From contig JAUVUZ010000007.1 in the NCBI GenBank assembly GCA_030604885.1, positions 1-64,000 on the forward strand: a stretch of DNA of 64,000 nucleotides, in the 5' to 3' direction. Positions within the stretch are counted from its first letter, which is position 1. Each line of letters opens with the position of its first letter. Of the stretch, positions 8,113 through 19,436 are shown piece by piece. The notes beneath the pieces were generated by a model. The model searched no databases. It was given only the letters and a program-made list of their open reading frames with translations, and was not told the DNA's origin. Source of the DNA: Alphaproteobacteria bacterium. Its GTDB lineage: Bacteria > Pseudomonadota > Alphaproteobacteria > Rhodospirillales > Rhodospirillaceae. The position numbers and the translations under genes were made by a program.

Positions 8113-8918
8113 GGCGGAAGCTCCTCGACGGGGCCGGCGGTACGGCGCGTGCGGCTCATCGCCTGCATCGCCACCAGCAGCGGCACGATCATGATGAAGA
8201 ACAGCAGGGTGTAGGCGCTCGCGATTTCCAGCCGCATCGAGGCGTAGGAATCCGCGAGGCCCACCGGCAGGGTCTTGGTGTGGGGGGTGTGCAGCATCCA
8301 GGTGAGGTTGAACTCCCCCACCGACAGGGTCAGCACCATCAGCGCCCCCGCCACGATGCCGCCCCGGGCGTTGGGGATCACCACCGTCGCGAGGCGGGTC
8401 CAGAACCCGGCGCCGAGGCTCGCCGCCCCCTCCTCCAGGTCGCGCATCGCGGTGGCGGAGAGCACCGCCAGCACCGCGCGCACCATGAACGGCAGGGTGT
8501 AGAGCACGTGGCCGACGAGGACGAACCCCCACCCGGTGCGGAAATCGCGGAAGCCGCCCCAGGTGATGATGAGCGCCAGCGCCAGCGCGAGACCGGGGAT
8601 CGCGAGCGGCAGGGTCAGAACCTCCTCGATCGCCCGCGACACCCGCCCCGGCCGCCGCGCCAGCACGTAGGCGGCGGGCACGCCGAGCGCCAGGGTGGCG
8701 GCGACGCACGCCAGCGCGATGGTCATCGACAGGCCGATGGTGGCGGCGTAGAGCCGCCACACCTCGCCGACCCAGCGCAGCGTCAGGCCGCTCGAAACGC
8801 CGACGAAGAAGTTGGCGGTGACCCCGGCGAGCATCGACATCGCCACCGGCACCACCAGGAACGCCGCGACCAGCAGGGTGACGGCGAGTTGCAGGGCGAA
8901 GCCCAGGCGGTTGCGCAT
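8088..8918 (-). CDS. ABC importer permease, second subunit
   Basis: This 276-residue protein has six predicted membrane helices and the inner-membrane importer loop EEGAASLGAGFWTRLATVVIP, where EAA-G interacts with the ATPase. It resembles the PotC/PhnV-type permeases. It overlaps the ATPase gene by 25 bases and follows the other permease by ten bases. Confidence 0.88.
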   Translation of the reverse strand: MRNRLGFALQLAVTLLVAAFLVVPVAMSMLAGVTANFFVGVSSGLTLRWVGEVWRLYAATIGLSMTIALACVAATLALGVPAAYVLARRPGRVSRAIEEVLTLPLAIPGLALALALIITWGGFRDFRTGWGFVLVGHVLYTLPFMVRAVLAVLSATAMRDLEEGAASLGAGFWTRLATVVIPNARGGIVAGALMVLTLSVGEFNLTWMLHTPHTKTLPVGLADSYASMRLEIASAYTLLFFIMIVPLLVAMQAMSRTRRTAGPVEELPPCRPLPSN

Positions 8919-8928
8919 CGCCCCCTCC

Positions 8929-9750
8929 TCAGGCCGCCGCCGCGACCGGCGGACCGGCGAGGCTGCGCGCGGCGTAGAGCGCCGCCCAGGTGACCGCGCC
9001 CAGCACCAGCGAGAGCGCCCCGGCGGCGGCGATGTTGGCGTTGAGGGTGAACTCGGTGTAGATCGTCATCGGCAGCACCTCGATGTTGGCGGCGAGCGCG
9101 AAGGCGGTGCCGAACGCCCCCATGGCGGTGGCGAAGCAGATCGCCCCCGCCGCGGTGAGGCCGGGGGCGAGGCCGGGCAGCACCACGTCCTTCAGCACCC
9201 GCGCGCGCGAGGCGCCGAGGGATCGGGCCGCCTCCTCCAGCGCCGGATCGAGCTTTTCGGCGCTCGCCATCACCGTGAGGATGACGCGCGGGATGGAAAA
9301 GTAGAGATAGCCGACGAACAGCCCGGCGAGGGAATAGGCGAACACCAGCCGCCCGGCGCCGAGCGCCTCGGTGAGGCCGCCGATCACGCCCTGGCGGCCG
9401 CCCAGCATGATCACCAAAAAGCCGACGACGACGCCGGGGAACGCCAGCGGCAGGGTGAGCACCGCCACCAGCGCGCCGCGCCCGGGGAAGGCGTGGCGGC
9501 TGAGGAACAGCCCGGCGACGGTGGCGAGGACGAGGGTCGCGGCGGTGACGCCGACGGCGAGGGCGAGGGTCGCCATCATGCTTTCGAAATGGCGCGGCTC
9601 GGTGACGACGCTGGCGTAGGCCGCCAGCCCTTTCGGCCCGCCGGCCGCCGCCGCCGCAAGGCGCGCGAGCGGCACCAGGAAGAACGCGAGCGCGAACGCC
9701 CCCGCCGGAACGGCGAGCAGGACGAGGCGCGGAAGATCGCGGTTCGACAT
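8929..9750 (-). CDS. ABC importer permease, first subunit
   Basis: This 273-residue protein has about six hydrophobic helices, starting with a signal-anchor-like helix at 10-30. It carries the EAA loop EEAARSLGASRARVLKDVVLP. It is of the PotB/PhnU type and pairs with the downstream permease to form the channel. It lies between the binding-protein gene and the second permease, as in most importers of this type. Confidence 0.88.
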   Translation of the reverse strand: MSNRDLPRLVLLAVPAGAFALAFFLVPLARLAAAAAGGPKGLAAYASVVTEPRHFESMMATLALAVGVTAATLVLATVAGLFLSRHAFPGRGALVAVLTLPLAFPGVVVGFLVIMLGGRQGVIGGLTEALGAGRLVFAYSLAGLFVGYLYFSIPRVILTVMASAEKLDPALEEAARSLGASRARVLKDVVLPGLAPGLTAAGAICFATAMGAFGTAFALAANIEVLPMTIYTEFTLNANIAAAGALSLVLGAVTWAALYAARSLAGPPVAAAA

Positions 9751-9771
9751 CGGGGAAACCCTCCTGGAGCG

Positions 9772-9800
9772 GCCCCGCCCCCGCAGCGCGGGAGCGGGGC
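9772..9800 (-). promoter_or_regulatory. Intercistronic stem-loop after the binding-protein gene
   Basis: Thirteen-base arms (9772-9784 and 9788-9800) pair with one mismatch around a three-base loop. The hairpin sits just after the binding-protein stop and before the permease start, without a T-run. Such stems commonly raise binding-protein mRNA over that of the membrane genes; this role is inferred. Confidence 0.6.
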
Positions 9801-9807
9801 GCCCGGA

Positions 9808-10839
9808 TCAACGCACTTCGGCGAGGTAGGCGGCCTTGAACGCGTCCTGGGACGCCGCCATCGCCTTGAAGTCCACCGCCTTGGCGCGGGCGTAGTCCGC
9901 ATCCGGCAGGAACTTCGCCTTGGCCGCGGGCGACATCGCGTTCGCCCGCACCGGCCGGAGGAAGGCCTCGGCCCACAGCGCCTGCCCCTTGTCGGACAGC
10001 ACGTAGTCGAGCACCTTGCGGCCCTCGGCTTCGTGGGGCGCGCCCTTCACCAGGCTCATCACGTAGGGCACCACCACCGTGCCCTCCTCGGGGATCACGA
10101 ACGCCACGTTGGCGCCGTCCTTGTACTTGGCGCGGTAGGCGTTGAAGTCGTAGTCGAAGAGGATCGGAATCTCGCCGGAGAGGACCCGCGCGTAGGAGGT
10201 CTGCTTCGGCACGATCGGATCGTTCTTGGCGAGCGCCTTGAAGAACCCGAGGCCCGGCCCCCAGTTCTCGAAGCTGCCGCCCAGCGCCTGGTTGACGGCG
10301 CTGGCGCCGACGTAGCCGACGAACGCCGAGGTCGGGTCGAGGTAGCCCACCATGCCCTTGTACTCGGGCTTGAGCAGGTCGGACCACCGCTTCGGCACCG
10401 GCTTGCCGCCCAGCGCGTCGACGTTGACCATCAGGCCGATGGTGCCCGAGTGGATGGTGAACCACTTGCCGTCCGGGTCCTTGAGGTCGGCGGGGATGTC
10501 GTTCCAGTTCCGCGGCTTGTAGCCCGTTACCACGCCCTTCTCGGCGGCCTGGATGCCGAACGACACGCCGAGGTAGACGACGTCGGCCACCGGGTGGTCC
10601 TTCTCGGCGAGCAGCTGCGCGAGCGACTGGCCGGAGTTCTTGTTGTCGTGGGGCACCGCGATGCCGGTGTCGGCCTTGATCGCCGCGAGCTGCGACGCCC
10701 AATCCGCCCATTCCGGCGGGCAGTTGTAACAGATCGCCTCGGCGGCTTGCGCGGGGGCGGAAATGCCGGGTACGATCGCGGCCGCAACCGCGAACGCGGC
10801 GGCGGCGACGGATTTCCTGATGCTGACGGGTCCGATCAT
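9808..10839 (-). CDS. Periplasmic substrate-binding protein of the LacI-controlled importer
   Basis: This 343-residue protein has a signal peptide to about residue 32 (ending AQA). The mature part includes YNCPPEWADWASQLAAI and VADVVYLGVSFGIQAAEKG, like the FbpA/PotD/PhnS group of extracellular binding proteins. Those families bind Fe3+, polyamines, thiamine, phosphonates or similar small ligands. The regulator overlaps it by four bases. The phosphodiesterase at the operon's end points to a phosphorus-containing ligand such as a phosphodiester or phosphonate, but this is unproven. Confidence 0.85.
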   Translation of the reverse strand: MIGPVSIRKSVAAAAFAVAAAIVPGISAPAQAAEAICYNCPPEWADWASQLAAIKADTGIAVPHDNKNSGQSLAQLLAEKDHPVADVVYLGVSFGIQAAEKGVVTGYKPRNWNDIPADLKDPDGKWFTIHSGTIGLMVNVDALGGKPVPKRWSDLLKPEYKGMVGYLDPTSAFVGYVGASAVNQALGGSFENWGPGLGFFKALAKNDPIVPKQTSYARVLSGEIPILFDYDFNAYRAKYKDGANVAFVIPEEGTVVVPYVMSLVKGAPHEAEGRKVLDYVLSDKGQALWAEAFLRPVRANAMSPAAKAKFLPDADYARAKAVDFKAMAASQDAFKAAYLAEVR

Positions 10840-11912
10840 GGCGTGGATGTCCTTGTCACGAGGCTGTGCGCCGGAAGGTTGGACGCCGGGGAAGCGGTGG
10901 GGCTGTGCTTGGCGGCTGGTCCCACCGACTTTCCGTGGCGCAGAACGTGGGGCAGGATCACCGACGCGGCGGCCCCCTCCCCCGACAGGCGGCCCAGCAA
11001 CTGCTGCGCCGCGGTACGCCCCAGCTCGCGCGATGGCTGCACCACCGTCGCCAGCGAGGGATGAACGAGCGTGCCGATGGCGATGCCGTCGAAGCCGACG
11101 ACGCTGACGTCGTCGGGCACCGCGCGGCCGAGGGCGCCGAGCGCCGCCACCGCGGCGATCGCCAGCATGTCGTTGGAGCAGAACAGCGCGGTGGGCGGCG
11201 CGGGCGCGGCGAATATCTCCGCCAGCACCGGCTCCAGGCCCGGCGCGGTGAACGGCACCTCGCGCAGCGTCGGCGCGGGCAGCCCGGCCTCGGCGGCGGC
11301 GGCGGCGAAGCCCGCGTGGCGCGCCCGCGCCCGGTCGGAATCCGCGAGCCGCCCGGCGATCATGCCGAGGCGGCGATGGCCGAGGCCGATCAGCCGCTCC
11401 GCCACCGCCCGCCCGGCGGCGCGGTTGTCCACCGTCACGGTGGGGCGGCGGTGGTCGCCCGCCGGGTTGTAGACCAGCACGTAGGGCACCTCGACCGCCT
11501 CGATCAGGTCGAGCACCTCGCTGGCCGCCGCGTCGGCGACGGTCAGTACCAGGCCGTCGACGCGGTAGCGCAGCAGCGCCTCGATGCCCGCGCGCTCGCG
11601 GTCGCGGCGATAGTCGGAGGCGCCGAACAGCAGCGAATAGCCGCTGCCGTCCACCCCCTCGGCGATGCCGTCCACCGCCTCGGCGAACACCGGGTTGGCG
11701 AGGCTCGGGATCAGCACCCCGATCAGGCGGCTGCTGGCGGTCTTGAGGCTGCGGCCGACGCCGTTGGGGCGGTAGCCGAGGACGGCCACCGCCTCCCCCA
11801 CCCGCGCCGCGGTCTCGGGCGCGACGGCGGCGCCGTTGATGACGCGCGACACCGTCGCCACCGAAACCCCCGCCAACTCCGCCACTTCCCTGATCGTCGC
11901 GCGCCGTCCCAT
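10836..11912 (-). CDS. LacI-family transcriptional regulator
   Basis: This 358-residue protein has the N-terminal LacI helix-turn-helix (TIREVAELAGVSVATVSRVI, about 6-25), a hinge, and a periplasmic-binding-protein-like sensor domain from about residue 60. It is the first gene of the operon and overlaps the binding-protein gene by four bases. A LacI-type operator lies 53 bases upstream (11965-11978), so it likely represses itself and the importer until the ligand appears. The roughly 25 residues after the sensor domain are rich in Ser, Pro and Ala and may be disordered. Confidence 0.93.
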   Translation of the reverse strand: MGRRATIREVAELAGVSVATVSRVINGAAVAPETAARVGEAVAVLGYRPNGVGRSLKTASSRLIGVLIPSLANPVFAEAVDGIAEGVDGSGYSLLFGASDYRRDRERAGIEALLRYRVDGLVLTVADAAASEVLDLIEAVEVPYVLVYNPAGDHRRPTVTVDNRAAGRAVAERLIGLGHRRLGMIAGRLADSDRARARHAGFAAAAAEAGLPAPTLREVPFTAPGLEPVLAEIFAAPAPPTALFCSNDMLAIAAVAALGALGRAVPDDVSVVGFDGIAIGTLVHPSLATVVQPSRELGRTAAQQLLGRLSGEGAAASVILPHVLRHGKSVGPAAKHSPTASPASNLPAHSLVTRTSTP

Positions 11913-11964
11913 GCGTCCTCCCCGGGTTTTCGCCGGTCCGAGGATCGCCGCGCGGGGCGCCGAT

Positions 11965-11978
11965 TGTAAACGATTACA
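11965..11978. promoter_or_regulatory. LacI-family operator
   Basis: TGTAAACGATTACA has perfect TGTAA/TTACA arms around a central CG, the classical form of LacI-family operators. It lies 53 bases upstream of the regulator gene and is the only strong palindrome in that gap. Confidence 0.75.
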
Positions 11979-12020
11979 GTGTGAATTTTCCGCGACATGC
12001 CGGAGCGGCGCGGCGCCCCG

Positions 12021-12575
12021 CTACAGCGCGCGCACCACGCGGCAGGGGTTGCCGACCGCCAGCACGCCGGGCGGCAGGTCGCGCGTCACCACGCTGCCCG
12101 CGCCGACCACGGTGTTCTCGCCCACCGTCACCCCGGGGCAGACGATCGCGCCGCCGCCGAGCCAGACGCCGTCGCCGATGCGCACCGGCAGCGCGGATTC
12201 CCAGCCCGCCCGGCGCTCCGCCGCGTCGAGCGGGTGGGTGGCGGTGTAGATGTGGACGCCCGGGCCGATCTGCACCTCCTCGCCGATGACGATGGCGTTG
12301 CAGTCCAGCAGCACGCAGTCGTAGTTCACGAAGGTGCGGGCGCCGATGGAGATGTGGATGCCGTAATCCACCTTGAGGCTCGGCTTGACGATGGCGTCCT
12401 CGCCCAAGTGCCCGAGCAGGGCGCGCAGGTGGTGGACCAGCGCCGGGCGGTCGTCGGGCCGGGTGGCGTTGAAGGCGGCGAGGATGGTTTGCGCGCGGGT
12501 GTAGTCGGCGCGGAGTTCCGGGTCGTGGGCCATGTAGGCCTGGCCCGCCAGCATCCGCTGCTTCTGCGTCGTCAT
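12021..12575 (-). CDS. Sugar O-acetyltransferase (maltose O-acetyltransferase/NodL type)
   Basis: This 184-residue protein opens with the family segment MLAGQAYMAHDPELRAD and continues into left-handed beta-helix hexapeptide repeats (for example IGARTFVNYDCVLLD and IGDGVWLGGGAIVCPGVTVG). The catalytic histidine is in the segment IYTATHPLD. Enzymes of this family move acetyl from acetyl-CoA to a sugar hydroxyl. It is separated from the ABC-2 permease gene by 13 bases. Its substrate is unknown. Confidence 0.92.
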   Translation of the reverse strand: MTTQKQRMLAGQAYMAHDPELRADYTRAQTILAAFNATRPDDRPALVHHLRALLGHLGEDAIVKPSLKVDYGIHISIGARTFVNYDCVLLDCNAIVIGEEVQIGPGVHIYTATHPLDAAERRAGWESALPVRIGDGVWLGGGAIVCPGVTVGENTVVGAGSVVTRDLPPGVLAVGNPCRVVRAL

Positions 12576-12588
12576 CGTGTCCTCCCGG

Positions 12589-13326
12589 TCAGTCGCGCGC
12601 CTTGTCCACCGACTTCAGCGCGAGGGCGAAGGCGGCCGCGCCGAGGGCCGCCAGAACCGCGTAGTGCATCATCTCCGGCGGACGGCCGAAGGCGTCGGCG
12701 CGGATCGCCTGGGCGGCGTGGGTGAGCGGCAGCGCGTGCAGCAGACCCTGCGCCCACGCGGGCAGGCCGTCGAGGGGGAAGAAGGTGCCGCCCAGGAACG
12801 CCATCGGCGTGATCACGAAGGCGTTCAGCAGCGACTGGTCGCCGTGGCTCGAAATCAGCATCGCCAGCGCCACCGCGATGGCGGAGAACACGAAGGCGTT
12901 CAGCGTCACCGCCAGCCAGAACCACGGCCCGGTGTGGATGGTGACGCCGAAACCCCAGCCGATCGCGAGGATGATCGCGACGCCGCCGAAGGCGCGGGTC
13001 ATGCCGGAGAGGATCTCCCCCAGCGCGAACGCCGCGCCCGAGATCGGCGCCGCCTGGAACTCCTCGAAGATGTGGAAGTAGAAGCGCTGGATGTTGATCT
13101 CGATGGCGATGCCGTAGGCCTGGGTCATGGTGGTCATGGCGATCAGGCCGGGGAGCAGGAATTCGAGGTAGGTGTGGCCGTCGAAGCGCGCCTCGCCCCC
13201 CATGGCGGTGCCGAACGCCACCATGTAGAGCAGCGGCGAGATCGCCATGCCGACGACGGCGCGCTTGAAGCGGCGGCGGGACAGCCGCATCTCGCGCAAG
13301 TACACCGCGGAAACCCCCTGGAGCAT
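12589..13326 (-). CDS. ABC-2 type exporter permease
   Basis: This 245-residue protein has six hydrophobic helices and the ABC-2 pattern near the middle (FPLDGLPAWAQGLLHALPLTH). It overlaps the ATPase gene by one base. Such exporters move drugs or polysaccharide and lipid precursors outward. The export substrate cannot be read. Confidence 0.88.
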   Translation of the reverse strand: MLQGVSAVYLREMRLSRRRFKRAVVGMAISPLLYMVAFGTAMGGEARFDGHTYLEFLLPGLIAMTTMTQAYGIAIEINIQRFYFHIFEEFQAAPISGAAFALGEILSGMTRAFGGVAIILAIGWGFGVTIHTGPWFWLAVTLNAFVFSAIAVALAMLISSHGDQSLLNAFVITPMAFLGGTFFPLDGLPAWAQGLLHALPLTHAAQAIRADAFGRPPEMMHYAVLAALGAAAFALALKSVDKARD

Positions 13327-14183
13327 CAGCGCACCGCCTTTCCGGTGAGGGTGAGAAAGGCGTCCTCCAGGTTGGCGCGGCGCAGCGTCAGCGCGTCGTC
13401 GGCCGTGGCGATCGCCGCCTGGGCGGCCTCGCGGTCGGCGAAATAGCGGGTGGTCATGCCCTCCGGCCCGAGGCGGTCGAACGCCCAGCCGCCGACCCGC
13501 GCGATCAGCGCGGCGGGCGAATCCAGCGCGCGGATGCGGCCGGTGTCGAGAAACGCGACGCGGTCGGCGAGGAACTCGGCCTCCTCGATGTAATGGGTGG
13601 TGAGGAACACCGTCGCCCCCTGCTTCTGGATCGTCTTGATCAGCCCCCAGATGCGGCGGCGGATGTCGGCGTCGAGGCCGACGGTGGGTTCGTCGAGGAA
13701 CAGGATCGCGGGCCGGTGCATCAGCGCGCGGGCGATCATCAGGCGACGCTTCATGCCGCCCGAGAGGGTGTTGACCAGGCGGTGGCGGCGGTCGGCCAGG
13801 TCCACCACCTCCAAAAGCTCGGCGGTGCGGGCGCGGCGGTCGGCGGCCGACATGCCGAACAGGCGGCCGTGGATGTCCATGTTCTCGTCCAGCGACAGGT
13901 CGCCGTCGAGGTTGACGTGCTGCATCACCACGCCGCAGCGGCGCTTGGCGCCGATCGGGTCGCGGTCGATGTCCGCGCCGCCCAGCACCGCGCGGCCGCC
14001 GCTCTTGCGGGTGAGGCCGGTGAGGATGCGGATGGTGGTGGACTTGCCCGCGCCGTTCGGCCCGAGATAGGCGAACAGCTCCCCCGGCGGCACGCTGAAG
14101 CTCACGCCGTCGAGGGCCGGGGTGCCGCCGTATGCCTTGCGCAGGTCCTCGACGACGATCGCCGGAAGTTCACCAGCGTTCAT
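13326..14183 (-). CDS. ABC-2 type exporter ATPase (daunorubicin-resistance/NodI type)
   Basis: This 285-residue protein has Walker A GPNGAGKST at about 41-49, the signature LSGGMKRRLMIARALM, Walker B ILFLDEPTVGLD and the H-loop FLTTHYIEEAEFLADR. It is like DrrA/NodI. I chose the ATG at 14183, where homologues begin; it lies 14 bases inside the 3' end of the nitroreductase gene. A longer reading frame upstream would only duplicate nitroreductase DNA. Confidence 0.9.
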   Translation of the reverse strand: MNAGELPAIVVEDLRKAYGGTPALDGVSFSVPPGELFAYLGPNGAGKSTTIRILTGLTRKSGGRAVLGGADIDRDPIGAKRRCGVVMQHVNLDGDLSLDENMDIHGRLFGMSAADRRARTAELLEVVDLADRRHRLVNTLSGGMKRRLMIARALMHRPAILFLDEPTVGLDADIRRRIWGLIKTIQKQGATVFLTTHYIEEAEFLADRVAFLDTGRIRALDSPAALIARVGGWAFDRLGPEGMTTRYFADREAAQAAIATADDALTLRRANLEDAFLTLTGKAVR

Positions 14184-14679
14184 CGTGGACCCGCTCGCGG
14201 CGGAACCGGTCGGCGGGTTCCTTCGCCTCCAGCGGGTGCCCCACCGCGACGATGCTGAGCGGCACGACATGGTGCGGCAGGCCGAGCAGCCGCGCCACCC
14301 CCTCGCTCCACAGGGTGCGGGGGTGAAGGCCGCACCACACCGCGCCGAGGCCGAGGGCGTGGGCGGCGAGCAGGATGTTTTGGGTCGCCGCCGAACAATC
14401 CGCCACCCAGAAGCCCTCGTGCTTTTCGAGGGTGACGTCGGCGCACACGGCGATCGCCAGCGGCGCCGCCAGCATCATCCGGGTATGGGGCTGAATGTCG
14501 GGCAGTTGCGCCAGCACCGCGCGGTCGGTGATGGTGACGAAGTGCCAGGGCTGGGCGTTGCCCGCCGAGGGCGCGGCCATCGCCGCGCGCAGCAGCGTCT
14601 CCACCGCCTCCGGGGCCACCGGCTCGGCGGTGAAGCGGCGAATGCTCCGTCGGGTCATCAGGTTGACGAGGGCGTCCAT
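14170..14679 (-). CDS. Nitroreductase-family flavoprotein
   Basis: This 169-residue protein has the FMN-binding RRSIRRF motif near residue 10, APSAGNAQPWHFV near residue 37 and GLGAVWCGLHPR in the second half. These NAD(P)H-dependent FMN enzymes reduce nitroaromatics, quinones or flavins; the physiological substrate is unknown. It is the first gene of the small operon that includes the ABC-2 exporter. Confidence 0.9.
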   Translation of the reverse strand: MDALVNLMTRRSIRRFTAEPVAPEAVETLLRAAMAAPSAGNAQPWHFVTITDRAVLAQLPDIQPHTRMMLAAPLAIAVCADVTLEKHEGFWVADCSAATQNILLAAHALGLGAVWCGLHPRTLWSEGVARLLGLPHHVVPLSIVAVGHPLEAKEPADRFRRERVHDERW

Positions 14680-14745
14680 GGGTCCTGTCCTCGAACAGCT
14701 GGAGTCTCCCCCAGTCTACCCGGCAGGCGCGCCGACGCAAGACCG

Positions 14746-16148
14746 CTAGGACAGGTCGTCCGCCGCGTCGCGCCGCGCCTGCGGCAGGGTGGCGCCGCCG
14801 CCCAGCGCGCGGTAGAGGTTCACCTGGGCGGTGAGGCGGTCGAGCCGGTTGGCGAGCAGCGAGGCCTCCGCCGTGCGGCGCTTCTCCTGCGCGTCGAGCC
14901 AGGATTGCAGGTCCACCGCCCCGGCGCGGTAGCGGGTTTCGTAAAGCCCCTCGACGGCGCGCGCGGTCTCCAGCGCCCGCTCCAGCAACGCGTGCCGCTG
15001 GGCGAGCTGGCGGCGGGCGGAGAGCGCGTTCTCGACGTCGGCGAGGGCGGCGTAGAGGGTCTGGCGGAACCCGGCCACGGCGGCGCGGTAGTCGGAGTCC
15101 GAGACCGCGACGTTGCGCTCCATTTCGCGCCAGTTGAGGAACGGCAGGGCGAGACCGGCGCCGAGGCTGCCGACCGGGTTGGAGAGCACGTTGGTGAGCG
15201 ACGACGAACTCCACCCGAGCGCGCCGGTGAGGCTGAAGCTCGGCAGATAGCTCGCCTGGGCGGCGTCGACGGTGGCGAGGCTGGCGCGCAGGCGGGCCTC
15301 GGCGGCGCGCAGGTCGGCGCGGCGCTCCAGCACCTCCACCGGCAGCCCCGGGTCCACCGCCGGCGGCTCCCCGGCCGGGAGAGCGGCGCGCGGCGCGTCC
15401 ACCGGCGCGGGCGGGCCGTCGAACAGGATCGCCAGGGCGTTCTCGGTTTCCACCAGGCTCTGGCGGAACTCGGTGTCGGCGGCCTCCTGGGTGCGCAGCG
15501 CCTGCTCCGCCTCCAGCACGTCGAGGCTGGAGACCGCGCCCGCCGCATAGCGCGCCTGGGTCAGCTCGTAGGTGCGCCGGGCGTAGGCGATGCTCTCGCC
15601 GCTCATGGCGATGCGCTCGCGGTAATACACCAGTTGCCAATAGAGGTCGGCCGTGGTGGCGGCGAGGGCGCGGGCGGCCTCGTCGAGGTCGGCGAAGGCG
15701 GCGTCCGCCTCGAACGCCGCCGCGTCGCGGCTGCGACCGAGGGCGTTCCACGGGTCCGGGTCCCAGCTCGCGCCCAGCGATACCTGGTTCTCGCGGCCGA
15801 TGGCGGCGGGGGTTTCGAGGGTGCGGGTGCGGCTGATCTGGGCGCTCGCCGTGACGCTCGGGTAGAGATCTCCCTGCGCCAGCCCCGCCTGCAGGCGGGC
15901 GCGCCGCACCGCCTCGACGCTGGTGGTGAGGTCGTTGTTGCGCATCAGCGCCCGCTCCACCAGGCGGTCGAGGTCGGCGTCGCCGAACTCCCGCCACCAG
16001 TCGTCGGCGACCGTGCGCGGCTGGGCCGCGCCCTGGGCGTAGGCGGCGGGCAGGGTCAGCTCGGGGCGGGCGTAGTCGGTGTCGAGCCAGCCGCAGCCGG
16101 AGAGGGCGGCGACGAGGCCGACGCTCAGAACGCGGGAGAGTTTCGGGG

Positions 16149-16152
<4 letters not shown>
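14746..16152 (-). CDS. NodT-family outer-membrane efflux lipoprotein
   Basis: This 468-residue protein has a lipoprotein signal peptide with lipobox cysteine at residue 20 (ALSGC). Two TolC-like repeats follow, with family landmarks [20 protein letters not shown] and [10 protein letters not shown] near the C-terminus. It forms the outer-membrane channel of a tripartite pump. Its ATG overlaps the stop of macB (ATGA), so it works with the MacA- and MacB-like proteins upstream. Confidence 0.93.
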
Positions 16153-18088
<1,936 letters not shown>

Positions 18089-18092
<4 letters not shown>

Positions 18093-19339
18093 CGCATCAG
18101 CCGCCCCATCGGCGGCGGCCGGTTGCCGCGGGCGGGACCGGCGTTGGCGGCGGCGGCCGCGGCGGCGACGGCGCGGGTGCTCACCACCCGCTCGCCCGCG
18201 TTCAGCCCTTCCAGCACCTGCGCCTGGATGTTGTTGTTGATGCCGACGCGCACGGCGCGCGGCTCGATGCCGCCGTCGTCGCGCATCACCTCGAGGTGGT
18301 GGAGGCCGTCGCGCCCGGCGCGGCCCAGCACCGAGGCGGGGATCAGCACCGCGTCCTTGGCCTCGGCGACGACGATCTGCACCTGCGCGGTCATCATGAT
18401 GCGCAGGATCCGCTCCGGGTTGGCCACGTCGAACAGGGCGTTGTAGTAGATCGCCGAACTCGACGACGACGACGAACTCGACGACGACGAACTCGACGAC
18501 GACGAGGAGGAGGAGCTGGAGCTGCTGTAGTTCTCGGGGGCCGGCTCGATGGTGCGGACGGTGCCGGTGAACGGGTGGTCGAGATCGCCGAGAATGGTGA
18601 AGGTCGCGGTCTGCCCCGGCTTGACGCGGGTGACGTCGGCTTCCGACACCTCGGTGCGCACGGTCATCTCGCCCAGTTGGGAGATCACCATCAGGGTGGG
18701 AGCGGTCTGGTTGGCGTTGACGGTCTGCCCCTCGTCCACCGGCAGCGACACCACGGTGCCGGAGATCGGCGCGGTGATGCGGGTGTAGCCGAGGTTGACC
18801 TTGGCGGTGTCCACCGCCACCTTCGCCTGCTCGATCTGCGCGTCGAGGGCGGCGATTTCCGCTTCCAGCACCTTGAGGTTGGCCTCGGCGGTTTCATAGT
18901 CGCCGCGGGAGGCGGCATCCTGCTTCAACAGCCGGTCCTGGCGCTGGAACGCGAGGCGCGCCTGCGCCAGCGACGCCACCTTGGCGACCCGCTGCGCGCG
19001 GACGTTGGCGAGCGACGCCTCGGCCTCGCGCAGGTTGTTCTGCTGCGTCAGCGAATCGATTTCCGCCACCAGTTGCCCGGCCTCGACCTCGTCGCCCAGT
19101 TCCACCTTGAGCGACATGATCCGGCCGGACACCTGCGCGCCCACCGTCACCTCGCGCTTGGCGTTGATCTCGCCGTCGGCCAGCACGGTCTCGGCGATGT
19201 CGCCCCGGGTGGCGGCGACGGTGGGCGGCGGCGGCGTGTCGTCGCGCAGCCACCAGACCGCCGCTCCGCCGAGCGCCGCGAGGAGAAGGGCGGCGAGCGC
19301 GATCCGCCAGCCGAAGCGGGTCATCCACGAAGCCTGCAC
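18089..19339 (-). CDS. macA: MacA-type periplasmic adaptor with a 24-serine tract
   Basis: This 416-residue membrane-fusion protein has an N-terminal membrane anchor (about 10-27), a lipoyl half-domain, a coiled-coil hairpin (about 90-165), a second lipoyl half ([17 protein letters not shown]), and a beta-barrel. Residues 272-295 are 24 consecutive serines in the beta-barrel region, directly before [10 protein letters not shown]. The start is a GTG with GGGGAG five bases upstream. It bridges MacB and the outer-membrane factor. The serine tract replaces a loop that is short in E. coli MacA. Confidence 0.92.
18455..18526 (-). repeat. TCG/AGT/TCC trinucleotide run encoding 24 serines in macA
   Basis: Seventy-two bases encode only serine, mostly TCG interrupted by AGT, TCC and AGC. 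The frame stays open on both sides. The mix of serine codons argues for selection at protein level and not pure slippage, but the TCG runs could expand or shrink. Confidence 0.9.
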
Positions 19340-19436
19340 GATCTCTCCCCCTGAATTGGCAATCGCCCGACCCTACGCCGCTTTTGTCGCGCGCGCATGT
19401 CGCTAGCCCCGGAGAACTGTAAAAAAGTGTGTCGGA

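Noticed and set aside
18455-18526. The serine-codon run as a non-coding microsatellite or sequencing error
   Set aside because: The frame is open on both sides, conserved MacA sequence continues after it, and mixed serine codons are used. It is kept as coding, with a read check advised in the findings.
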